From: a virus
Reading direction: 5' to 3' (one strand)
DNA length: 25,988 nucleotides
Virus record (IMG/VR): IMGVR_UViG_3300025446_000037
Span: 1-25,988 of that record
Positions 15,007 through 23,068 of this stretch are shown piece after piece (the stretch's first letter is position 1; each line of letters starts with the position of its first letter). The notes beneath the pieces are model-generated. The model was not told the DNA's origin. It did not search any database and saw nothing but the letters and a program-made list of their open reading frames with translations. Position numbers and translations under genes: made by a program.

Positions 15007-15465
15007 TTAGCCCACGTACCAGTCACCATTGATTGCCACGAAAAGAGCACTGGCAGTCGAAGGACCGGCTGGCAAAGTATAAGCACCAGTGCCACCATTC
15101 AACAGGACACCCGCAGTCTTTTCAGCCGTACTAAGCACGACGGAAACACCAGGGCAACCAGAGGCAACTACCTCCTGTGTCACCTTAACGGCAATGCCAC
15201 CAACTTCAGCAGCCGTGGGGTAATAAGGAGCGCCAGTCCCACCAGCACCACTTGCCGCAATCGCAGCCTGCGAAGGCTGAACAGCCACGAGCGGGAACAA
15301 AGTGCTAATGGCCGGGAGAGTGACCGTAACAGCCCCGCTTGCACCGGTTGTAGCACCAGTAACAATCGTCCATTCGTCAACAGCAGCAGTATGCGCCACA
15401 GCACCAGTACCCGCCACAACGAATACCGCACCCTCAGTGTAGTTCGGTTCTCCAAAAATAGGCAT
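15007..15465 (-). CDS. Putative head decoration protein
   Basis: This 152-residue protein is rich in Ala, Gly, Thr and Val, with alternating hydrophobic strands and no charge clusters. It sits between the prohead protease and the capsid protein, the usual place of head decoration proteins. Residues about 36-45 read TGATTGASGA, another collagen-like Gly-Ala-Thr/Ser motif, and about 68-79 are Gly/Ala-rich. It is the first gene after the candidate promoter at 15612-15640. The ribosome site is good (AAAGGAAG, six bases before ATG). I recognise no specific family; the role is inferred from position and composition. Confidence 0.5.
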   Translation of the reverse strand: MPIFGEPNYTEGAVFVVAGTGAVAHTAAVDEWTIVTGATTGASGAVTVTLPAISTLFPLVAVQPSQAAIAASGAGGTGAPYYPTAAEVGGIAVKVTQEVVASGCPGVSVVLSTAEKTAGVLLNGGTGAYTLPAGPSTASALFVAINGDWYVG

Positions 15466-15540
15466 AGTTATCTTCCTTTACTTTGATGGTTTGGATTACT
15501 TGGAGCGAAGTCTCAATAGCTTAGCTTAGCCTGTGCCTTG

Positions 15541-15582
15541 CTACTTTAACCGAGGGCGGGCCGCTCCGGGTCCCCGCACCAT
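15541..15582 (-). other. GC-rich element in the capsid-operon leader
   Basis: A block of about 30 bases (15550-15580) is much richer in G and C than its surroundings. It can fold with a GCGGG/CCCGC stem in the leader RNA about 90 bases before the first gene. A 13-codon frame (MVRGPGAARPRLK) covers it but has no ribosome site. Nothing in the element identifies a known riboswitch or RNA family. Confidence 0.3.
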
Positions 15583-15611
15583 CGTTTGGAGCAATATCTC
15601 CTCTACTATCT

Positions 15612-15640
15612 ACCCTATCATGCTCTATAGAGAATGTCAA
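15612..15640 (-). promoter_or_regulatory. Candidate sigma70/SigA-type promoter for the capsid genes
   Basis: On the minus strand TTGACA (15640-15635) is followed after exactly 17 bases by TAGGGT (15617-15612). This matches the housekeeping -35 consensus and a -10 form common in actinobacteria. The spacer contains the perfect 10-bp palindrome CTCTATAGAG (15632-15623), a possible operator. Transcription would begin near 15605, leaving a leader of about 140 bases before the putative decoration gene. It would give the head and tail genes a second promoter inside the late operon. Confidence 0.65.
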
Positions 15641-15654
15641 GTAGACCTATCTTG

Positions 15655-15677
15655 ACCTGCATAGATGTAATACAGGT
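15655..15677. repeat. Inverted repeat ACCTGYAT next to the protease stop codon
   Basis: ACCTGCAT (15655-15662) and ATACAGGT (15670-15677) form an inverted repeat matching at seven of eight positions around a 7-nt spacer. It begins at the last base of the protease stop codon and lies about 15 bases upstream of the promoter -35. No U-run follows, so it is more likely a protein-binding site or weak RNA hairpin than a terminator. Confidence 0.4.
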
Positions 15678-17329
15678 TACCTACTAGAGCGATGTTTTAG
15701 TAGCTCGGCCTTAGCCCTAGCCATTCGCACTCCCGCTCCATCATTGGGTAGAACTGGGTTACCATCATTCAGCTTACCAGTATCTAGACCACCATTATTG
15801 CTTGCCAATTGCTTATTAGCATCAGGCTCAGTATCTCCAAGTGTAGCTCGAATGGCTGTCTCCGCTTCAGAGATCCCAGAGCCCGCAGCCTTGACGCCAT
15901 TGGCACCCTGGCCGAGAGCATCGAGAGCGTCCTTAAGCAGTTGCTCATTGGCGCTAGAGATAGTTTTACCAGCACGTAGTTGGCTAATCACATCCATAAC
16001 CTTGAACGTTCTGGCACGAGAACAGTACATATACTGAGGTTGAGCACACATACGCTCATCCATATACTTGAGCGCCGAGATAGTGTCCTCGAACACAGGC
16101 TCAGCCGTTTGGTCAAGTTGGCGAGTATTCACGTAATCCGTGTACAAAAGACCAGCAGACCTAAAGAGCATGACGCCCTCACGGCCCAAGATGTCTTGCA
16201 CGTCTGAACGCAAGCCAACCGTGGTCAGCTTGTTGGCCGGCGACTTCACAACCGAGCAGTCAAAGAGCTGAAGCTCTAGCACAGACCGCTTAGTGTATGT
16301 CTCATCCCAGTCTTCCTTGGTTGCCCTAAATGCGAAAGACATCTTTGAGTAGTCGCCACGTTTGACGCCAGAGTACAGATTCCGACTAGACGTATTCTCT
16401 GCGATGTCGAGGCGAGCCACACTTCGCAAACCTCGGCTGTCCTCGCCAAGGTCCATAGTCTTAGGCCACGAGGACAACACATCGCCCTTATGGTCCACAA
16501 GGTACGGAATGTAGTCCGACTCCTTAAGAGTCTTAGCAAAAGCACCTGGCATAATCGTTTCGGTGTATTCGCCCATCCAGTCCATAACGTCATAGCCATT
16601 GCCAGTGGTCGAAGGCCAGCCAACTAGCTCGGCCTCGGTAGGAGCTTCACCCTCCGCTCGAACCTGGAAGTCAGCAACAATGGGCGGCTCCATCTCCCGC
16701 AACGCCCAATACTTCTTCGGTACTGCCGGGATCGGATCCTCAACAGGCTCAGACGACTTAGTTTCAATCGGCACATACGTTGTCACAACCTTGACAGCAG
16801 TTGGCTTCTTATCTAGCTTCACGTCATTTCCGTCAATGGTGTATCCCGTCTGAAACTTCTCACCATTCTGGCAAAAGACTACATTGTCATCATCAAAATC
16901 AAAGACATATGTGTAGTCATCGTCGTCCTTGCAGAACTTGTCCGATACAGCACTCGACAGCATGTCCTGAAGATCACTGTACGACTGCCCTTCACGCCAC
17001 TGCGAAGCCAAAAACTCAGCGGACTTAGCTTCGGGCTTAATGGACCCGTCTGAGTTCCAGTTCTCAGGAATCAATGTCGATTTGCCCATACCCTTTGCCC
17101 TTCCGATTATGTATTTGCGAATCTTATCGTGGTCCGCACTTCCACGTCCAACGGCCTTAATGGCCCGCTTAAGGTCTTGAAGATCATCAATGGGATAGCT
17201 ATAGTGCTCCCCATCATCGTCCTTAAGAGCATGGCCCTTAGCTCCAAGAGTGTCAACTTCAGCCTGTGTGTACTTAGCCCGCACTTGGGCCTCATACTCG
17301 GCCATACGAGCCTCATAACTATTAGGCAT
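15677..17329 (-). CDS. Prohead maturation protease with N-terminal extension
   Basis: This 550-residue protein has three parts. Residues about 20-92 match a small helical module I recall from phage and actinobacterial proteins (DUF6582-like: 'LGAKGHAL', 'YPIDDLQDLKRAIKAVGRG', 'RKYIIGRAKGMG', 'IPENW'). Residues about 117-187 form an acidic strand-rich module ('YVFDFDDDNVVF', ending 'TYVP'). Residues about 218-375 are an HK97-type prohead protease (S78): 'GWPSTTGNGYDVMD', catalytic His in 'LVDHKGD' (H280), catalytic Ser in 'KMSFAFR' (S331), then 'LFDCSVVKSPAN'. A long helical tail follows and may act as scaffold. The protease trims the capsid precursor. The ATG follows AGGAGG by eight bases and overlaps the upstream gene by 8 bp. 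Confidence 0.88.
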   Translation of the reverse strand: MPNSYEARMAEYEAQVRAKYTQAEVDTLGAKGHALKDDDGEHYSYPIDDLQDLKRAIKAVGRGSADHDKIRKYIIGRAKGMGKSTLIPENWNSDGSIKPEAKSAEFLASQWREGQSYSDLQDMLSSAVSDKFCKDDDDYTYVFDFDDDNVVFCQNGEKFQTGYTIDGNDVKLDKKPTAVKVVTTYVPIETKSSEPVEDPIPAVPKKYWALREMEPPIVADFQVRAEGEAPTEAELVGWPSTTGNGYDVMDWMGEYTETIMPGAFAKTLKESDYIPYLVDHKGDVLSSWPKTMDLGEDSRGLRSVARLDIAENTSSRNLYSGVKRGDYSKMSFAFRATKEDWDETYTKRSVLELQLFDCSVVKSPANKLTTVGLRSDVQDILGREGVMLFRSAGLLYTDYVNTRQLDQTAEPVFEDTISALKYMDERMCAQPQYMYCSRARTFKVMDVISQLRAGKTISSANEQLLKDALDALGQGANGVKAAGSGISEAETAIRATLGDTEPDANKQLASNNGGLDTGKLNDGNPVLPNDGAGVRMARAKAELLKHRSSR

Positions 17330-17555
17330 TGTTGGTTCCTCCTGATTTATCTAATGGCAAGCCAAGCATCTCAGCTAGCCAGTTTAGCTCGCCATAGTCA
17401 TGCGTTGGTGTCCGCCCGTTCTGTTCTAATGTCCGGTCGAGGTAGGCGATTTCCTCAACTATTTGGATTTCCTCTGACCACTCCTCAGGATCCGGCAGGC
17501 CGGCATACCCAAGCATGACTTCATCAGATTTGATCTGTTCGGCTAAGTTGAGCAT
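17322..17555 (-). CDS. Small acidic protein upstream of the protease (unknown)
   Basis: This 77-residue acidic protein is probably helical ('DPEEWSEEIQIVEEIAYLDRTLEQ', then 'ELNWLAEMLGLP'). No known domain is visible. It overlaps the preceding gene by 32 bases and the protease by 8 bases, so it is likely co-translated. GAGG lies nine bases before the ATG. A helper role in head assembly is possible from context only. Confidence 0.5.
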   Translation of the reverse strand: MLNLAEQIKSDEVMLGYAGLPDPEEWSEEIQIVEEIAYLDRTLEQNGRTPTHDYGELNWLAEMLGLPLDKSGGTNNA

Positions 17556-17706
17556 TAATCATCGCCTCGATTTCGTCTATCCGCTCGGGGTCTTCCTCTA
17601 TGTCGTCTAGAGGATCATGCCCGATAAGTTTTGGCGGCTCACTGCCATCCGTCCCGGCGATTATGAAAGCACCCATTGGTGTTAGAAATGGAGTAATCTT
17701 ATGCAT
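17524..17706 (-). CDS. Small acidic protein (unknown)
   Basis: This 60-residue protein has a hydrophobic N-terminal strand region ('PFLTPMGAFIIAG', 6-18) and an acidic helix ('DPLDDIEEDPERIDEIEAMI', 31-50). The start overlaps the stop of the 960-residue gene (TAATG), and the 3' end overlaps the next gene by 32 bases. It is short, but the tight coupling on both sides supports it as a gene. The function is unknown. Confidence 0.5.
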   Translation of the reverse strand: MHKITPFLTPMGAFIIAGTDGSEPPKLIGHDPLDDIEEDPERIDEIEAMINAQLSRTDQI

Positions 17707-20588
17707 TATGCGCTCCCTAGTTCGGGATGATTCTTGAGTTGCTGCTCAACCTTAGCCGGAGACAGCCCGGACTTTACAGCCAGCGCCGCAACATTTACAG
17801 CCTGCGAGTCGGCGTGCGTACCAGTCCAGTTAAACACTCGATCATATATCTGAGCTACAGCGTTATCCGTAGCACCATTGGTGAGTGAAACCTCAGTATA
17901 TGCCTCGGCATACGCCTCATGTGCATTCTGTCGTCCATACTCACTCAATGAGTTTGGTGAGTTAGCTGATTGAGTTGCAGAGAACTTATTAGCTGCCGAA
18001 AACGCTGACTTTACTTCGGCAGGAACCCGATTACCGGCTGGCGTGTTCTGCGTGGCAAACTCATTTAGGTGACCGTACTCGTGAGTTGCTACATACTGCT
18101 GAACCGATACAGTATTCCCAGCAGGCATATGCCAGCCAACATCAGTATTCACATGTTCCCGGCTAAGCACCGATGCGTTCAGGCATATCGAGTTAGGCTC
18201 AGCCGGACTAGTCCAACCTTGCAGGCCACCATATGGATCAAACCCTGTCTCTGCCGTAGTATTATCTGGCCCACGCAATGTAACCAGTGGCGGAAGGTGA
18301 GCCTCGGCAGGAGTCTTACCAGATTTAAAGCCACCATTGGTTAGAGCGTTAGTGGCTCCTACATCAGACCAGTCGAGTGGATCCCGCTCATGAAGATCGG
18401 CAACAGTGCTAAGGACGGTATTTATGTCTTCCTTTGTCGGGAGTGACATGCCGTACTTTTCCATCGGTCCCTGTGCGATATGCCCGGTGGCCCCGAGGTC
18501 ACCGTTATGATCCATAAGGTCTTGCATCTCGAAATCTGGCAGTGCGAATGCCACAGTCCCGTCATTACATTTGACCCCATAGATGGATGTAACGCCGCCA
18601 AAGTTAATGCCCGGATACTGCTTAGCAAGTGCGGTAGCTGCGGCCTTTTGCGATAGGAGCGGTCGCTGCTCGACGGCATTAGGGAACATAGGGATACTAG
18701 TCGAAGATACAGCCGGAAGATCAGCAGCCGTAAGGGCATTAACCGGGTTATTACCGGCTGACGGCGTGACGCCCTTGCTTTCGGAGCGAGTAGCGTGCCA
18801 GCCAATACTTTGCACTTCGATATTATTCAGGCTGTACCCAGTATCCTGATTTATCTGGTCCGTCGAGGCGTTAATGGCGTCCACGCAAAGCGCATAGCAG
18901 CCGCCCCCATAACCCTCGGCGCCGGACACAGGCGCTCGCATAATGACCTTATAAGTCTCAGAGTTCTTTTTCTCAGTGTCACTAATCTTTGCGTTGTATT
19001 CGCCGGTTCCCTTAAGAGCGCCGACTTCCCAGCCGTCGATTGTGACAGACTGAGTGTCATTAGGATTGATGATGTTATTGAAAAAGTCTCGCTCTTTCAT
19101 AGCACCGCCAGCGCCCAGTGTATTATCAGGAGTAGCCGCCTCCGCAGGATCCTCGTAGCGGAATCCGGACGCTATATCAATAGCCTTACCGATGCCTGAC
19201 GTACCGGAGTTAAGTCCAACTCCTGGCATAGAACCATCAATATTTGGCTCGCCCCACTTAGGATCTTCCTTGATTCCGTTCGCCTTCATATAGGCGAGCA
19301 CAGCCGCCGCAGCATCATCTCGTGTAGGCTGCTCCATTATCGGCGTATCGTTTTGAATATTGAATGGATTACCGGGAGTACCGTCATCCTTTGGTCGAGA
19401 AATACCCGAGTTGTAGTCCTTAAGCCACTGAGGATCAAAATGCATGACCATGTTAGTTGCGACAGCCTGACAGACAAATCTTGCGCCGGTCATGTTCGAG
19501 CCGATGACGGTGTTCGGAGAAAGCGCAGCGATCGCACCAGCAGCCTGATATGGCGTAACGATGCCATTAGTTGTCTTGGCTATATCACGAGCCTCAGCGT
19601 TGGCCCGAGGATAGAAGGCGATCCCGTTCGAGAAGTCCCTAGCAGATGCCCGCTCAACAAGGGCGGTGCTATTATCGGCCATTGTCTGCTGATCCGGCAT
19701 CTGCGCCTCGGCCATACGATCCTCGGCCTTATCCCGCCACTCTTGCGATAGCCCCGCCGAGTCAGCAATCTGCCTACCACCAATAGAGGGCGCAATCCTA
19801 GCCTCACCGTTAGGACCAGTGATAGGCTGGCAGCCCTCTTTGGTCATTGGGTTAACTACGCCGAAGTCTCCGGTTCCAAAGGAAAAATGCAAAGGATCCG
19901 GCAGGGTGTCCTTTTGACCCGGAGCGGGCGGCACATATATCTTGCCATCCGGCGTAGTTCCAGTAGACCTAACTTGGTCATTCTGTGCAGCTTGAGCATT
20001 ATCCCAGTAAGAGTTTTGGTTCCGATCCGCAGCAGCTTTAGCAGCAACTTGAGGATTAGCTATTTGTTGAGAAACCTCGATTTCATAGCGCCCATCATCT
20101 CCGAGCCAACCACCCAAATGCATGTCGGAACGATCCAGCAATGCCTTATTATCATTGACATACTTCTCAACGGCAGCAGCAGTATCCGGGCTATTAGGAT
20201 CCACGAATAACGGAGCAGTTACTCCACCAACTTGGAACCCTGTGGTAGGACTTGACCCGTCTTTAGTCGAGATCGTAAACCCGCCAGGATTAGCATTAAG
20301 GAAGGCCATCGTGGCATCTGCCGCTGACTGCTGCTGATTATCAGAACTAGAGTCGCCGCCATCACCACCGGCACTAGGTCGCTTACCTGACTCCCACCAT
20401 CCGTGATAACCGTGCCCTTGCTCCTCTTTCTGAAACTCCTCCTCAGGATTAATGCGCTCCTCCACTTGCCATGGCGGAACAATCTTCACTGATGGCTCTA
20501 TATTCACCCGAGTAGTAAATATCTCCGATTCGTGAATATAGGGCTCGAAGTCGCCTCTAGCCTCGACGGTCCAAGGTAGCGACATCAT
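17706..20588 (-). CDS. Large multidomain protein after the portal, with C-terminal zinc-metallopeptidase motif
   Basis: This 960-residue protein starts right after the portal stop; ATGs at 20588 and 20585 are both possible. Residues 57-69 carry a 'GHGYHGWWESGKR' motif, followed by a Gly/Ser/Gln linker. About 155-197 is a two-strand-plus-helix module ('HLGGWLGDDGRYEIEVS', ending 'RNQNSYWD') that I recall from phage minor head and toxin-like proteins. About 320-603 resembles a phage domain family I recall as DUF7178 and compare with HhH DNA glycosylases: 'FYPRANAEA', 'AAGAIAALSP', 'GIGKAIDIASG', 'VTIDGWEVGAL', 'QSIGWHATR'. At 836-840 is HEYGH, with 'NAHEAYAEAYTE' 50-55 residues later offering a third Glu ligand, a gluzincin-like zinc site. 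Most likely it is a virion protein placed near the portal and possibly injected. No MuF core was recognised. Confidence 0.72.
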   Translation of the reverse strand: MMSLPWTVEARGDFEPYIHESEIFTTRVNIEPSVKIVPPWQVEERINPEEEFQKEEQGHGYHGWWESGKRPSAGGDGGDSSSDNQQQSAADATMAFLNANPGGFTISTKDGSSPTTGFQVGGVTAPLFVDPNSPDTAAAVEKYVNDNKALLDRSDMHLGGWLGDDGRYEIEVSQQIANPQVAAKAAADRNQNSYWDNAQAAQNDQVRSTGTTPDGKIYVPPAPGQKDTLPDPLHFSFGTGDFGVVNPMTKEGCQPITGPNGEARIAPSIGGRQIADSAGLSQEWRDKAEDRMAEAQMPDQQTMADNSTALVERASARDFSNGIAFYPRANAEARDIAKTTNGIVTPYQAAGAIAALSPNTVIGSNMTGARFVCQAVATNMVMHFDPQWLKDYNSGISRPKDDGTPGNPFNIQNDTPIMEQPTRDDAAAAVLAYMKANGIKEDPKWGEPNIDGSMPGVGLNSGTSGIGKAIDIASGFRYEDPAEAATPDNTLGAGGAMKERDFFNNIINPNDTQSVTIDGWEVGALKGTGEYNAKISDTEKKNSETYKVIMRAPVSGAEGYGGGCYALCVDAINASTDQINQDTGYSLNNIEVQSIGWHATRSESKGVTPSAGNNPVNALTAADLPAVSSTSIPMFPNAVEQRPLLSQKAAATALAKQYPGINFGGVTSIYGVKCNDGTVAFALPDFEMQDLMDHNGDLGATGHIAQGPMEKYGMSLPTKEDINTVLSTVADLHERDPLDWSDVGATNALTNGGFKSGKTPAEAHLPPLVTLRGPDNTTAETGFDPYGGLQGWTSPAEPNSICLNASVLSREHVNTDVGWHMPAGNTVSVQQYVATHEYGHLNEFATQNTPAGNRVPAEVKSAFSAANKFSATQSANSPNSLSEYGRQNAHEAYAEAYTEVSLTNGATDNAVAQIYDRVFNWTGTHADSQAVNVAALAVKSGLSPAKVEQQLKNHPELGSA

Positions 20589-22025
20589 CTATGACTTCTT
20601 TGGTCCAGTAGGCCCACTGTGGGGCTGAGCCGCCGCCGCCGCAAAGGCGCTAGCTGCCGTGCCCTTTGTAGGGGCGCCGGAAGCACTCCCACCTTGCTGG
20701 GCATAAACATTTGTCGGCTCATTACCCGGCGTGCGAGGGGCGTTAGCAGCCGCCCCCGTATCTGCGTCCTGCTGATTAGCAGCAAGAGCACCACCACCCG
20801 TAACCATGAAGTCAGAGTGAGCCGAGTTGATCGGTCCCCAAAGACTGTCTGCGCCAGTTTCCTTAGAAACCGGAAGGTGCAGAAACTCACGACACTCATT
20901 AGGTGTAGCTACAGCCGCCTGCCGAAGCATATTGATGTACTGCCCGAGCATTTGGTCATTCGTCTTAAACAGGTCCGATACGTTCCTACGAACATAATAC
21001 CCTGCCGGAAGCAAAGCCGTGTACATACGGTCAACACGACGAGTATAACCGGACAGGCTGAACAGGGCGAACCCTATCACCATTTCCTGAAGGCCCTTAC
21101 CATAAACCTCAGATCCGCCCGCAGATATGTCACCAACAAGGTGCCCCGGCACCCCATAGAACCCGCACAGCTCGGACCGAGAAAAAGCCCGAGACTCAAG
21201 CAACATGGCTGTTGCCGGGTTAACTGATATCTGTTGCCATTTAGCGTTCGAGTCGAGGATCATAGGCACATGTGACTGAGCAAGTCCACCGTGCTTGGTC
21301 ATGATCTCTTTGACAAGGCGCTCTTTATCTTCAGGCTTCATAGGCTTGTCAGTTGAGTACATACCTGAGGGAGACATACCCTGTGCATAGAACCGAGAAG
21401 CATACTCAAGCTGAGCAACAGAAAGCCCAAAGCCTAGAGCACCAATCTCTATAGGATTCAAGCCAACAAGTCCCTGTGGCATAGACATCCATGGCACATG
21501 GACGATATCTCTAGCCGGAATGATCGGGCCAATATCCGACCCAATCCGATACTGCTTAAAGCCCTTCTCAATGTTCACCCGCATCTGGGTCGGATTTAGG
21601 ATCTCGACCTGTGTCGGCATCTCAAACTGACCCGCCCGGTCAACAGTATGAAAATAAGCATTGCCACTGAGTCCAAGTGACATGATGAGATTAAAGTCCG
21701 CTTGCTCCCGGTCTATGTCAGCACACGGATCCATCACCACGTCAGGCGGATCTACCTCGGGATCCTTATACGAACGCTTATTTCCCTGTTGTCGATGGAC
21801 ATGGACCTGTAGTCCCCCTACGGCATCACCAAGTACTCGTAGACATGAAGCCACAGTCATGAGCCCCAACACTGAGCGTTCATTGACAATAACGCCCGAA
21901 ACAGCTTGGTTGTATACTGATGGGGGCGGGATTGCTGCGGGATCACTAAGCCAGCCGCCCCACCCACCAGCGGATAAGGGCATACCTCGTTGCTGTTGCT
22001 GAGCTAGCGCCTGTCGTATTGTCAT
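20589..22025 (-). CDS. Portal protein (HK97 family)
   Basis: This 478-residue protein shows the HK97-type portal pattern. The N-terminal part has 'ERSVLGLMTVASCLRVLGDAVGGL' and 'MSLGLSGNAYFHTVDR'. Then comes 'RDIVHVPWMS' with 'GLNPIEIGALGFGLSVAQ', and 'SRSELCGFYGVPGHLVGD' before the stem and crown helices. The C-terminus (about 420-478) is low-complexity Ala/Gly/Gln/Pro. Twelve copies form the DNA gate at the capsid vertex and bind the terminase and the connector. It overlaps the membrane-protein gene by ATGA and is followed directly by the 960-residue gene. The ribosome site is weak, so coupling with the upstream gene is likely. Confidence 0.93.
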   Translation of the reverse strand: MTIRQALAQQQQRGMPLSAGGWGGWLSDPAAIPPPSVYNQAVSGVIVNERSVLGLMTVASCLRVLGDAVGGLQVHVHRQQGNKRSYKDPEVDPPDVVMDPCADIDREQADFNLIMSLGLSGNAYFHTVDRAGQFEMPTQVEILNPTQMRVNIEKGFKQYRIGSDIGPIIPARDIVHVPWMSMPQGLVGLNPIEIGALGFGLSVAQLEYASRFYAQGMSPSGMYSTDKPMKPEDKERLVKEIMTKHGGLAQSHVPMILDSNAKWQQISVNPATAMLLESRAFSRSELCGFYGVPGHLVGDISAGGSEVYGKGLQEMVIGFALFSLSGYTRRVDRMYTALLPAGYYVRRNVSDLFKTNDQMLGQYINMLRQAAVATPNECREFLHLPVSKETGADSLWGPINSAHSDFMVTGGGALAANQQDADTGAAANAPRTPGNEPTNVYAQQGGSASGAPTKGTAASAFAAAAAQPHSGPTGPKKS

Positions 22026-22291
22026 CTCTTAAGCCACTTCTTTACCCGTCGAATAGGATGCGGGTTACGAGGTAACGTTACGTATACCGGGTTCCCGTAT
22101 ATAAACTCAGCGGCGGTAATAAGGCACGCCGCTCCAACTATCAACGCTACTCCTAACCCAGCAATGAGGTATACCCCAGTGGTGAGCATAGCCGCCCCGG
22201 CAACCTCGATGTACTGGCCGATGTTCACTGGCAACTTATTGGCGGGGCGCTGAAACTCGGGCAACTTCAGCCATTGGCGAAATGTCAACAT
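22022..22291 (-). CDS. Small membrane protein, two transmembrane helices
   Basis: This 89-residue protein has two adjacent hydrophobic segments (about 27-45 and 46-66, 'YIEVAGAAMLTTGVYLIAG' then 'VALIVGAACLITAAEFIYG'). It ends in a strongly basic tail (RRVKKWLKR), so the C-terminus is probably cytoplasmic. The start follows GGAG by six bases. It lies between the glycosyltransferases and the portal. It could serve as a membrane anchor for glycosylation, but I know no homologue with a defined job. Confidence 0.65.
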   Translation of the reverse strand: MLTFRQWLKLPEFQRPANKLPVNIGQYIEVAGAAMLTTGVYLIAGLGVALIVGAACLITAAEFIYGNPVYVTLPRNPHPIRRVKKWLKR

Positions 22292-22300
22292 TGCGGGCTC

Positions 22301-23068
22301 CTACTGATAGAGATTGATTCCTCGGTCACGTAACTCTTGTTCCTTAACATGGGCTAGCCTCAAGGGTGCATCACATGCCGGGTTTGACGCTCGGGCCATA
22401 CCGATTGGCTCATCACCAAGAATATGAACAGCGTCCACATACTTGCGCAATAGATCCATGCGCCCACACAGCTCAAACCAAGGTGAGCCACGCCAATATG
22501 GCTTAAGCACTGAGTTGTCTATTGACTGTATCTCACCATGTAATGTCCAATAGTACGGGTCAGTGCTATAGAGCGGAACCTCCCAAAACACATGCTTGCC
22601 AAAGCCCACAGTACAGTTGGTCAAATAGGGCTCAACATTACATACACCATCCCCTAGTCGACACGGAATCTTACAGACTGTGGCACGATCAGGAGTCAAG
22701 TTAAGCTCATTCAACTCGGCAATCAGCTCCGGCGTGGCTGCCATGTCGGCATCCCACTTCATTGTCCAACTGTATGTAGCCTGTGCAAAGCAGTAGTTGT
22801 AGTAGGTCATGATCGAATGCGGATCATCTTTAGGTGTGATAAGTGTCTCATATCCAGCCCGAGATACTTCGGTGTCCCAGTGAAGTATGCGAATCGGAGA
22901 AGTATTAGCCAACTCGTCCACAATCTTGTAGCTGTCGTCCATACATAAATGCAACACAACAACTATCTCATAAGGGACAACCAGCTTATCAAGTGATGTT
23001 ATACATTCCCTTAGAGTGGCTTCCTCGTTCCGACAACGAACTATGAATGAGATTCCGGGCGGTTTCAT
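22301..23068 (-). CDS. Family 2-like glycosyltransferase (GT-A)
   Basis: I set the start at the ATG at 23068, which overlaps the previous stop (TAATG) and has GAGGGGG five bases upstream. This gives 255 residues, not the 274 from an upstream GTG. The N-terminus 'ISFIVRCRNEE' and the following 'SLDKLVVPYEIVVVLH' are the nucleotide-sugar-binding strand pattern of GT2 enzymes. 'KWDADM' (D106, D108) is the DXD metal-binding motif. The C-terminal half has an aromatic-rich acceptor region and no membrane helix, so the enzyme should be cytosolic. Sugar and acceptor are unknown. Grouping with two GT32-like genes in the head operon suggests it builds or extends a glycan on virion proteins. Confidence 0.85.
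   Translation of the reverse strand: MKPPGISFIVRCRNEEATLRECITSLDKLVVPYEIVVVLHLCMDDSYKIVDELANTSPIRILHWDTEVSRAGYETLITPKDDPHSIMTYYNYCFAQATYSWTMKWDADMAATPELIAELNELNLTPDRATVCKIPCRLGDGVCNVEPYLTNCTVGFGKHVFWEVPLYSTDPYYWTLHGEIQSIDNSVLKPYWRGSPWFELCGRMDLLRKYVDAVHILGDEPIGMARASNPACDAPLRLAHVKEQELRDRGINLYQ

Noticed and set aside
20619-21227. 202-codon plus-strand open frame inside the portal gene
   Set aside because: It is Arg/Ser-rich and antisense to a clear HK97-type portal; no ribosome site or domain.
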